A stretch of 39,307 nucleotides of DNA from Candidatus Methanomethylophilaceae archaeon (lineage in GTDB: Archaea > Thermoplasmatota > Thermoplasmata > Methanomassiliicoccales > Methanomethylophilaceae), in contig JAFVZY010000107.1 in the NCBI GenBank assembly GCA_017507885.1, forward strand, positions 1-39,307, in the 5' to 3' direction. This document shows positions 32,546 through 39,307 of this stretch, in pieces. Both the position numbers and the translations under genes were made by a program. How positions within the stretch are numbered: position 1 is the stretch's first letter; every line of letters begins with the position of its first letter. The notes beneath the pieces are model-generated. The model was given only the letters and a program-made list of their open reading frames with translations. It ran no database searches and was not told the origin of the DNA.

Positions 32546-34147
32546 ATGACTAGAGAATCCGTGGACCTTCTCACAATCGAGAACGTGTCCAAATCCTTCA
32601 ACAAAAGATGCGTTCTCAACAACGTTAGCGCCAAATTGTCCACAGGCAAGATCCTCGGACTCGTCGGAAAGAGCGCCGCCGGAAAGAGCGTCCTGATCCA
32701 CATGCTCAGGTGCACCGAGGAATACGCCCCCGACAGTGGACGTGTCATCTACCACGTCAACCGCTGTTGCAAGTGCGGAAACCTCGACCTCCCCTATCCC
32801 GGCGTCCCCTGTACCGTATGCGGCGGGGAGACCGAGAGGCTCGATGTGGACTACTGGTCCCTCAAGGACACCAACCCCCTCAAGGCCGATGTCAAGGCAC
32901 GTGTGGCAATCATGCTTCAGAGGACCTTCGCCCTCTTCGGTGACAAATCCGTCATAGAGAACGTCATGGAGGCCGTCAACGACAAGGAGGCCGACGGTGT
33001 CAAGCGCGCCATCGAGATGATCGAGATGGTCAACCTCACCCACAGGACCACCCACATAGCCAGGGACCTGTCCGGAGGGGAGAAGCAGCGTGTGGTCATG
33101 GCCAGGCAGCTGGCGAAGAAGCCCCTGTTCTTCCTCGCCGACGAACCCACCGGAACCCTCGACCCCACCACCGCCGAGATCGTCCACAAGGGACTCATCG
33201 ACTATGTCCGTGACAACGGCATATGCATGGTGTTCGCATCCCACTGGCCCGAAGCCATCGACAGGATGGCCGACGAGGCGATCCTTCTGGAAGCCGGAGA
33301 CGTCAAGGACCAGGGCGACCCCAAAGAGGTCACCGCGCGTTTCATGGAGGAGTACCACTTCGAGAAGCAGGAGACCAGCGAGCTCGGAGAGCCCATCATC
33401 AGGCTCGAGGATGCCAAGAAGCACTACTTTTCCGTCGTCAGGGGGGTCGTCAAGGCCGTCGACGGCGTAACCTTCGACATCAGGGAGAGGGAGGTCTTCT
33501 CGCTCATCGGATATTCCGGAGCCGGAAAGACCACCACGTCCCGCATGATCGCCGGAATGACCCCTGCAACCTCCGGAAAGGTCTCCATCAAGATCGGGGA
33601 CGACTGGGTCGACATGTCCGAGACCGGTTTCTCCGGAAAGGGAAGGGCCACCCCCTACATCGGATTCCTCCACCAGGAATACACCCTGTATCCCTTCGAC
33701 ACCGTCCTTCAGAACCTCACCACATGCATCGGAATGAAGATGCCCGCGGAGCTCGCCAAGGTCAAAGCCATCCAGGTTCTCGAGAGTGTCGGATTCCCCA
33801 GGGACGACATAGACAAGATCCTCTACGCGTACCCCGACTCACTTTCCGTCGGAGAGTGTCAGAGGATCGCATTCGCACAGGTCCTCATCAAGGAGCCCCG
33901 TATCATCATCCTCGACGAGCCCACCGGAACCATGGATCCCATCACCAAGACCATCGTCGCCAAGTCCGTCATCAAGGCCAGGGAGACCCTGGGTGAGACT
34001 TTCATCGTGGTCAGCCACGACATGGACTTCGTCATGAACTGCAGCGACCGTGCCGTGTTCATGCGTAACGGTACCGTCGTGTCCATCGGTGCGCCCGAGG
34101 AGATCCTTGAGGAGTTCGCGATGGAGCCGGTGCCGGAAGGTGAGTGA
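32546..34147 (+). CDS. atwA: MCR activation component A2 (AtwA), twin-ABC ATPase
   Basis: Supplies ATP-driven activation of MCR (component A2). The 533-residue protein has two ABC ATPase domains. The first has Walker A GKSAAGKS (41-48) and signature LSGGEKQR (about 175). The second has Walker [10 protein letters not shown] (about 322), signature LSVGECQR (about 432) and Walker [11 protein letters not shown] CxxC...CxxC insertion (74/77 and 89/92) in the first domain forms a zinc-ribbon-like site, a known trait of the A2 subfamily. No transmembrane partner is nearby. A TATA-like box about 25 bp upstream of ATG 32546 indicates a leaderless message. Confidence 0.95.
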   Translation: MTRESVDLLTIENVSKSFNKRCVLNNVSAKLSTGKILGLVGKSAAGKSVLIHMLRCTEEYAPDSGRVIYHVNRCCKCGNLDLPYPGVPCTVCGGETERLDVDYWSLKDTNPLKADVKARVAIMLQRTFALFGDKSVIENVMEAVNDKEADGVKRAIEMIEMVNLTHRTTHIARDLSGGEKQRVVMARQLAKKPLFFLADEPTGTLDPTTAEIVHKGLIDYVRDNGICMVFASHWPEAIDRMADEAILLEAGDVKDQGDPKEVTARFMEEYHFEKQETSELGEPIIRLEDAKKHYFSVVRGVVKAVDGVTFDIREREVFSLIGYSGAGKTTTSRMIAGMTPATSGKVSIKIGDDWVDMSETGFSGKGRATPYIGFLHQEYTLYPFDTVLQNLTTCIGMKMPAELAKVKAIQVLESVGFPRDDIDKILYAYPDSLSVGECQRIAFAQVLIKEPRIIILDEPTGTMDPITKTIVAKSVIKARETLGETFIVVSHDMDFVMNCSDRAVFMRNGTVVSIGAPEEILEEFAMEPVPEGE

Positions 34148-34149
34148 GT

Positions 34150-34767
34150 TTGAAACAGAAGATGGGACGTCATCTCAGCTTCGTCGAGTGCAGGGAGTCC
34201 ATGGGACTCGGGGTCGGCGGAGGATTGGCACAGAGGGCCACCATTTCGGAGTCCGGAAGGGACGTGGTGGCCATAGCCATGGGCCCCAGCAGAAGGCACA
34301 TCACCAAACCAGTCTGTGAGATCACATACGCACTCCGCGAGGAGGGCATAGACACCAGCGTCCTCGTCGTGAACGCCGGATCGGGGGTTCCCGCCGACGC
34401 TCCCGACGTCACCACGGGTTCCTGCTTCGGTCTCGATCCGATAGAGGTCGAGAGGATACAGCAGTACAAGGTGGCGCTGATCCATCTGGGCAACGTGAGG
34501 ATGCACATCGTATACAAGGCGAGGCTCATCCTCAGGAACGTGAACATACCGGCCATCGTCGTGGCGCAGTGCCCCGTCGATTTCGAGGATTTCGCCGCAG
34601 TGGGCGTCAAGACCTCCCAGGTCATGCCCCCGGACGACAAGTTCCAGACCAAGGGCGAAATCGTCCACATAGTCACAGGTGTTGTCAGGGGTGTGACCAC
34701 CCCGCAGGAGAAGTTGGACGAGATCGTGTCCAAGGTCCAGTCGATGCTTCCGGAGGGTTCGAGATGA
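34150..34767 (+). CDS. mcrC: MCR operon protein C
   Basis: McrC is a subunit of the MCR activation machinery. The 205-residue product has the family blocks [49 protein letters not shown] and [16 protein letters not shown]. In many methanogens the gene sits inside mcrBDCGA; here it follows atwA and is absent from mcrBDGA. The start is ambiguous: TTG 34150 has GGTGAG 5 nt before it, GTG 34144 overlaps the A2 stop, and ATG 34162 (MGRHLSF) is the first ATG. It is coupled to mmp3 by an ATGA overlap. Confidence 0.93.
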   Translation: MKQKMGRHLSFVECRESMGLGVGGGLAQRATISESGRDVVAIAMGPSRRHITKPVCEITYALREEGIDTSVLVVNAGSGVPADAPDVTTGSCFGLDPIEVERIQQYKVALIHLGNVRMHIVYKARLILRNVNIPAIVVAQCPVDFEDFAAVGVKTSQVMPPDDKFQTKGEIVHIVTGVVRGVTTPQEKLDEIVSKVQSMLPEGSR

Positions 34768-36287
34768 GGGTCGTCGTCAACGGCAGGGAGAAGAACCTCC
34801 GTGCGGGCGCCACCCTCAAGAGCGCCATAGCCGACGAGCCCTATGTGAAGGGTTCCATGGTGTCCGTCCACCTGTCCGAGGACAGGGTGGTCACCGCCAC
34901 CAGGGATTTCGAGATAGTCACCGATGCCGGCAGGATGGTCCTGCATCTGAACGAGACCCCTCTCGCGGAGATGTGGAGGGGTTCCCTGACGGACGATATG
35001 GAAGGCATGAACACCCGCTGGGTCACCCATGACATAGCGGCCTTCGGTTCGTTCCCCACGGATCTGGAGGTGGACCGTGGCACATACCGCTACGATCCCT
35101 ATGACGTGTTCCTCGCATTGGGCGGTTTCGACAATCATACCACCTACGTCATGGTGTCCCGCGACCGTCACAACGGATGCTACGGCGCCGGACACGGGCT
35201 CATCGGCAAGATCACGGTCGGAAGGCACATCCTCGACGCCATACGCGAGGGTGACCGCATCACCTCCGTCCGCCCCCTCATGTCCGAGACCAGCACCGAG
35301 AACGTGGTGGTCACGGACGATCTGAAGTTCAAACTCGAGGAGGGTTACCGCGTCGACACCTATGTGGGCATCAAGTTGGACCATGATTCCCCCGAGGCGT
35401 CCGAACACGTCCTGGTCATGACTTCGGATGGCACCATGTCCGTCACCGAGGACACCGGAAGCTACATGTCGTGCTCCGAGGACCTGGACGTCAAGATCCC
35501 CGTGGAATCGTGCAAGGTCCGTGAGAACGGCGCGGTCGCCGTCAGGAACTCCGGTCTCGGAACCGGACGCATACACATATACAGGGACAGGAGACAGTTG
35601 TCGCCCGTCCACAGTTCCGCCGGAACCGTCACGTCCGGAAGGGCGATCACCGCAAGGGTCGTCGCCGGTCAGAGGTTCACCGTCGTCACCGATCCCGCCA
35701 GGATCCTCTCCGTGGGGATGACCCAGAAGGCCGGCGAGGAGTATCTCAGGGCACTCGGTGTGGAGCAGGTCCGCACCGGGGACGTGTCCGACGACGCCAT
35801 AATCGCGGAGCAGGGCCCCGAGCACACCATGACCGCACTGGCACAGGGTAGGGTCGAGACCTTCGGCGTGCCCCGCGACAGGGTGTTCAGAGTGAAGCTC
35901 GACGACAAGGAGGAGGACAAGCGCACCTTGAACTACTTCAAGAAGGTCACGGGGTTGAACTACAAGCCCATCGGAACCCTGAAGGTCCAGTTCACGTTCG
36001 AGGGGCTCCCCATGGTCACCTTCTACGGAGACGAGATGAGGGGCAAGACCCTGTACCCCCTGGACCCCGTCAAGAGGTTCAAGAGGGGCGACATCGGAAT
36101 CACCAACCAGGTCAGGCCGCATCACGGTCTGATCGGAATCAGGTTGGCCGACGACAAGACCTTCGGTCCCACCGGGGAGGAGGCCAAGGGAACCAATCTC
36201 GTCGGAAGGTTCGTCGACGACATCGACAGGATGATGGACGGACTCGAAGAGGAGGACACGATCTACATCACGGAGGTGGAACTTTGA
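34764..36287 (+). CDS. mmp3: Methanogenesis marker protein 3 (UPF0288)
   Basis: Member of the methanogen-specific marker set; Mmp3 co-purifies with MCR activation factors in other methanogens. The 507-residue length fits TIGR03268/UPF0288. Recognisable parts are an N-terminal ubiquitin/MoaD-like [18 protein letters not shown], a middle [20 protein letters not shown], and a late TEVEL C-terminus after [19 protein letters not shown] 34764 overlaps the mcrC TGA as ATGA and follows GGAGGG. Confidence 0.93.
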   Translation: MRVVVNGREKNLRAGATLKSAIADEPYVKGSMVSVHLSEDRVVTATRDFEIVTDAGRMVLHLNETPLAEMWRGSLTDDMEGMNTRWVTHDIAAFGSFPTDLEVDRGTYRYDPYDVFLALGGFDNHTTYVMVSRDRHNGCYGAGHGLIGKITVGRHILDAIREGDRITSVRPLMSETSTENVVVTDDLKFKLEEGYRVDTYVGIKLDHDSPEASEHVLVMTSDGTMSVTEDTGSYMSCSEDLDVKIPVESCKVRENGAVAVRNSGLGTGRIHIYRDRRQLSPVHSSAGTVTSGRAITARVVAGQRFTVVTDPARILSVGMTQKAGEEYLRALGVEQVRTGDVSDDAIIAEQGPEHTMTALAQGRVETFGVPRDRVFRVKLDDKEEDKRTLNYFKKVTGLNYKPIGTLKVQFTFEGLPMVTFYGDEMRGKTLYPLDPVKRFKRGDIGITNQVRPHHGLIGIRLADDKTFGPTGEEAKGTNLVGRFVDDIDRMMDGLEEEDTIYITEVEL

Positions 36288-36706
36288 GTGAGGAGAGGGA
36301 GACCAGACTGTTCATGATATCGCCCAGATCCATGCTCACACCGGATCAGTTGGTCCGCATGGTGCATGCGTTCGGGGAGGAGGCCATCGTCAAGGAGACG
36401 TGCTACGGATGTCTCGTCGAGGGTCCCAGATCCAAGGTCCTGGAGATACGCGACAAGGTGCGCGAGGACCATCCCAACGAGGTTTTCACCAAGTGCAGGG
36501 CATATCCCTGCAGCGACCCCCGCAGGTGCCGTGCACAGCACGGTACCAGGCCCGGATTCGCACAGCTGGAGGAGGAATGGGCGTTGCTTGCCCGCATCCA
36601 GCGCGGATTGGAGGCCGTGGATAAGGGCGCCAAACCGTCTCCCAGGGAGGAGAGGAAAAAACTTTCAGTAAACGAGTTCAAGAGGATTTGCGAGGTGCAG
36701 GAATGA
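36284..36706 (+). CDS. mmp6: Methanogenesis marker protein 6
   Basis: Protein of 140 residues matching the Mmp6 family (TIGR03272), part of the MCR-activation gene set. Cysteine-bearing segments are KETCYGCLVEG and FTKCRAYPCSDPRRCRAQHG, so a metal site is possible. The start is TTG 36284, overlapping the mmp3 TGA, with an excellent GGAGGTG 7 nt upstream; no ATG fits. The C-terminal 45 residues are charged and less conserved-looking. Confidence 0.88.
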   Translation: MSEERETRLFMISPRSMLTPDQLVRMVHAFGEEAIVKETCYGCLVEGPRSKVLEIRDKVREDHPNEVFTKCRAYPCSDPRRCRAQHGTRPGFAQLEEEWALLARIQRGLEAVDKGAKPSPREERKKLSVNEFKRICEVQE

Positions 36707-37137
36707 AGATATTCATCGACCCACCGAACAGCCTGGTTCTCTTCGACCTGGTGGAGAGGTTCGGTCATGAGCCCCTCAGTGCCATGGCCGCGATCCAGGA
36801 GAGGGTGGACAACATTGAGATAGACATGCCCCCCATGAACGTCACTCTCGACGACGTGGTCAAGGGTCTGAAATACGCGGGAGTCGAGGTCCCCTCCGGT
36901 GTGAGGGGAAGGCTCGCCGTCTGGGGGCCCATGATCGAGGAGGCGGAGGCGGCCATAGTGATGGACGAGTGCCCCTACAGCTTCGGTTGCGTGGGTTGCG
37001 AGAGGTCCAACCTCATGGTCAAATATCTGTTGAAGAGACGCGGGATCCCGGTGCTCCACGTGGATTACCCCGAAGACGATGCGCAGGCCACGGACCTCGT
37101 CGCCCGCATCAAGGAGTTCCTGGAGGGATTGCAGTGA
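36703..37137 (+). CDS. mmp5: Methanogenesis marker protein 5
   Basis: Protein of 144 residues matching Mmp5 (TIGR03271). It begins [20 protein letters not shown] and includes [15 protein letters not shown] with three clustered cysteines, then [12 protein letters not shown]. The ATG overlaps the mmp6 TGA (ATGA) after GAGGTG. Function beyond association with MCR activation is not established. Confidence 0.88.
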   Translation: MKIFIDPPNSLVLFDLVERFGHEPLSAMAAIQERVDNIEIDMPPMNVTLDDVVKGLKYAGVEVPSGVRGRLAVWGPMIEEAEAAIVMDECPYSFGCVGCERSNLMVKYLLKRRGIPVLHVDYPEDDAQATDLVARIKEFLEGLQ

Positions 37138-38357
37138 CCATCAAAATCGCCCAGCTTTCATGCGGTACCGAGTACAGCAGCGTACAGTACGAGATCGACA
37201 AGGCCGCCCGTTCCGTCGGTGCGAAGATCGTCTACCCCGACGTCTCCGCGTCGGAGATCGACGAGGCCGTCAGAAGGTTCGGATTCACACCCCGTTCCAA
37301 TCAGCTCAAGCTCATGATCGCAAGGGCCGTCAGGCTCGCCGACGGCAAGTACGATGCGGATGCGGTGTTCATCACCACCTGCTTCAGATGTGCGGAGGGT
37401 GCCCTCGTCAGGAACGAACTCAGGAGGTTCATCCAGGAGAACACCCGTCTCCCCGTGGTCACCTATTCGTTCACCGAGAGGCTCAAGGCATCCCAGCTCC
37501 TGACCAGGATGGAGGCGTTGGTCACGATCGTCACCAGGAAGGAACTCCTTGCCAGGGAGAGGCAGACGGGCATCACCGTCGGTCTCGATTCCGGTTCCTC
37601 CACCACCAAGGCGGTGGTCATGGAGAACAACAAGATCATCGGAAAGGACTGGACCCCTTCGGGAGACGTCGTCAAATCCGCCACCACCGTGCTCGAGAAC
37701 GCCCTCAAGATGGCGGGTGTCGAGATGAAGCAGGTGGAGGCCATCGGAACCACCGGATACGGACGTTTCACCCTCGGGGAGCACTTCGGTGCCAAACTGG
37801 TCCAGGAGGAGCTCACCGTCAACTCCAAGGGTGCGGTCTGGCTCGCAGACAGGCAGAGGGGGGAGGCGACCATCATCGACATCGGTGGAATGGACAACAA
37901 GGCCATCACCGTCAGGGACGGCGTCCCGGACAACTTCACCATGGGTGGAATCTGCGCCGGAGCCTCCGGAAGGTTCCTCGAGATGACCTCCAGAAGGCTC
38001 AAGATCGAGGTCACCGAGCTCGGAAAACTGGCCGATCAGGGTAACTGGAGGAACGCCAAGATGAACTCCTACTGTTCCGTCTTCGGAATCCAGGACCTCG
38101 TCACCACCCTCGGAGAGGGAAAGAGGTTCGAGGATGTCGCCGCGGCGGCATGCCATTCCGTCGCGGAGCAGGTCTACGAGCAGCAGCTCCAGGAGATCGA
38201 CGTCAGGAGGCCCATCATCCAGGTCGGAGGAACCTCGCTGATCTCAGGTCTCGTCACCGCCGTCGGAGAGGTCCTCGGAGAGAGGCCCATAGTCCCCCCG
38301 GACTCCCAGTACATCGGAGCCGTGGGCGGTGCCCTGCTGAGCTCCGGAATGCTCTGA
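37134..38357 (+). CDS. mmp15: Methanogenesis marker protein 15 (BcrAD/HgdC-like ATPase)
   Basis: Protein of 407 residues matching TIGR03286. From about residue 145 it is an ASKHA-type ATPase of the BadF/BcrA/HgdC activator family: [14 protein letters not shown] (phosphate motif 1), [25 protein letters not shown] and a C-terminal VGGTSLISG plus GAVGGALLS. HgdC-type proteins use ATP to inject low-potential electrons from an Fe-S cluster, which fits MCR Ni(I) activation. The N-terminal part ([26 protein letters not shown]) is marker-specific. GTG 37134 overlaps the mmp5 TGA (GTGA) after TGGAGGG. Confidence 0.93.
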   Translation: MTIKIAQLSCGTEYSSVQYEIDKAARSVGAKIVYPDVSASEIDEAVRRFGFTPRSNQLKLMIARAVRLADGKYDADAVFITTCFRCAEGALVRNELRRFIQENTRLPVVTYSFTERLKASQLLTRMEALVTIVTRKELLARERQTGITVGLDSGSSTTKAVVMENNKIIGKDWTPSGDVVKSATTVLENALKMAGVEMKQVEAIGTTGYGRFTLGEHFGAKLVQEELTVNSKGAVWLADRQRGEATIIDIGGMDNKAITVRDGVPDNFTMGGICAGASGRFLEMTSRRLKIEVTELGKLADQGNWRNAKMNSYCSVFGIQDLVTTLGEGKRFEDVAAAACHSVAEQVYEQQLQEIDVRRPIIQVGGTSLISGLVTAVGEVLGERPIVPPDSQYIGAVGGALLSSGML

Positions 38358-38367
38358 GGTGCCCGAC

Positions 38368-38934
38368 ATGGACATAGAAGTGATAGGGGACGACCAGTAC
38401 GGTTCCGACGCGTACAGGAAGCTGTTCGACGAAATCATGAGCGACCTCGACAAGGCCGTACTCATCGAGAAGGTAAAGCTGGTCCTGAAGCCGAAGACCC
38501 CCCTGTTCGTCTTCTCGCTGGTTCTGAAGGCGGAACCCGCACGCAAGACGATCCCTGACGTGTGCAACGTCAGGACCGAGGGTTCCGGAATCCACATCAC
38601 CATCACCCAGGAGCGTTACGCCCCCGACATCCTGTCCGCCCTCTGGGCCAGGTACGGGAGGATGAACGTGTACCAGCAGACCCGTTTCGACATAGACGTC
38701 AGCAATGCCAGGGAGTCCGAACTCCAGGAGATCGAGGTCTCCTCGGGGGAGGAGGACATCAGGGAGATCATGGGTGCCATCTGGCGCACCATGCCCGAGG
38801 GCATCAAGAACAGGAAGACCCTGATCGACGGGAACGTCATCACCGTGGTCGCGACCGAGGAGATCCTCCTGCCGGAGATGATCGCCGAGGGCCGTTCCGT
38901 CCACGAATCCATGGGGGGTGCAGCGGTTGTTTGA
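38368..38934 (+). CDS. mmp17: Methanogenesis marker protein 17
   Basis: Protein of 188 residues consistent with Mmp17 (TIGR03291), a member of the MCR-activation complex set. Typical blocks are DIEVIGDDQYGSDAYRKLFDE, TQERYAPDILSALW and REIMGAIWRTMPEGIKNRKT. ATG 38368 has GAGGTG 6-7 nt before it and is preferred over GTG 38359. It lies just after mmp15, and its stop overlaps the mmp7 start region. Confidence 0.85.
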   Translation: MDIEVIGDDQYGSDAYRKLFDEIMSDLDKAVLIEKVKLVLKPKTPLFVFSLVLKAEPARKTIPDVCNVRTEGSGIHITITQERYAPDILSALWARYGRMNVYQQTRFDIDVSNARESELQEIEVSSGEEDIREIMGAIWRTMPEGIKNRKTLIDGNVITVVATEEILLPEMIAEGRSVHESMGGAAVV

Positions 38935-39307
38935 AGTCATGATGTACGACGGAGGCGTCTATCGTTCCGAGGAGCTCTTCGAGCTCATAGAGGACGTGGG
39001 CGGGGTCGTCCTTCAGAAGAACAGGAGTTCCCAGATGCTCTCGGTCACCATGTCGGTGCCCGGGGAGGACAAGGAGGCCATAGAGAGGAAGTGCGTGGAC
39101 ATCGGAGGCGTCGTCAAATCGGTCCCCCTGGCCGGAACCGAGATAGCGGTCGTCGGCCCCACCCTCGGAAGGCACCACATGCCCCATCCCATCTGCGACA
39201 TCGCGGAGTACCTCCGCCGCTGCGGTGCGATTACTGTGGTCATGGGTCTCGCCCGCGGGAGGGGAAAGCTAACGTCCCAGATCAACCTGCAGGAGACCTC
39301 CATCATC
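38927..39307 (+). CDS. mmp7: Methanogenesis marker protein 7 (partial, runs off the window)
   Basis: The first 127 codons match Mmp7 (TIGR03267): FEVMMYDGGVYRSEELFELI, then PLAGTEIAVVGPTLGRHHMP and HPICDIAEYLRR. The start is probably TTG 38927, overlapping the mmp17 stop by 8 bp, with GGGGGGTG 7 nt upstream. ATG 38939 is the alternative. In M. maripaludis Mmp7 is part of the isolated MCR activation complex. The C-terminal half lies beyond the window. Confidence 0.9.
   Translation, partial: MFEVMMYDGGVYRSEELFELIEDVGGVVLQKNRSSQMLSVTMSVPGEDKEAIERKCVDIGGVVKSVPLAGTEIAVVGPTLGRHHMPHPICDIAEYLRRCGAITVVMGLARGRGKLTSQINLQETSII

Noticed and set aside
34170-36125. 651-codon open frame on the minus strand
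   Set aside because: Shadow of mcrC and mmp3, which form a coupled operon on the plus strand.
1-39307. CRISPR array, insertion sequence or integrated element
   Set aside because: No regularly spaced repeats, no transposase or integrase frame and no flanking direct repeats were seen.

Overview
This window comes from a methanogenic archaeon. The best fit is the order Methanomassiliicoccales (Thermoplasmatota), H2-dependent methylotrophic methanogens. Four things point there. There is a complete mcrB-mcrD-mcrG-mcrA operon with mcrC absent and located elsewhere. There is a methylcobamide:coenzyme M methyltransferase just upstream of it. A solitary 5S rRNA gene is not linked to 16S/23S. Among 38 complete genes no stop codon is TAG (34 TGA, 4 TAA), as expected of an organism that reads UAG as pyrrolysine. 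The genus and species cannot be fixed from this sequence alone.

Layout. 1-4.8 kb: a divergent metal-chelatase locus, with a CobN/ChlH-type large subunit (minus strand, cut by the window edge) facing ChlI and ChlD AAA+ subunits. 4.9-5.03 kb: 5S rRNA (minus). 5.1-8.7 kb: a prenyl-lipid neighbourhood, made of a DUF92 (VTE6-like) protein, a PAP2-type phosphatase, a thymidylate-kinase-like P-loop kinase, a dolichol/phytol-kinase-like protein (VTE5-like) and a UbiA prenyltransferase. 8.8-11.0 kb: a minus-strand pyrB-pyrI-UPF0200-small ORF operon. 11.1-16.3 kb: RNA-modification and repair genes (archaeosine synthase ArcS, a PUA protein, RtcB ligase, tRNA-His) with a DUF368 polyprenyl-phosphate-transporter-like gene among them. 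16.7-21.5 kb: a five-zinc-ribbon protein, ArgF, a RecJ-like DHH protein, an RNase H-fold exonuclease and a metallophosphoesterase.

21.6-28.5 kb is the methanogenesis core: the CoM methyltransferase, a remnant of a type III DNA methylase, a DUF169 protein, mcrBDGA and a trailing DUF2098 gene. 28.7-30.4 kb is an MFS transporter fused to a C-terminal UspA domain. 30.5-32.4 kb is a minus-strand group: a winged-helix/DUF2111 protein, a DUF6951-like protein and an orphan. The winged-helix gene is divergent from the MCR-activation operon at 32.5-39.3 kb: component A2 (atwA), mcrC, mmp3, mmp6, mmp5, mmp15, mmp17 and the start of mmp7.

Functional picture. MtaA-type enzyme makes methyl-CoM, MCR reduces it to methane, and the A2/McrC/Mmp proteins reductively activate MCR. 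The chelatase subunits probably supply cobalt for the corrinoid proteins that feed MtaA. Many first genes have a TATA-like box about 25-30 bp before the start codon (leaderless or nearly so), while internal operon genes use Shine-Dalgarno sites and ATGA/GTGA overlaps. Many gene ends carry GC-rich hairpins followed by pyrimidine tracts.
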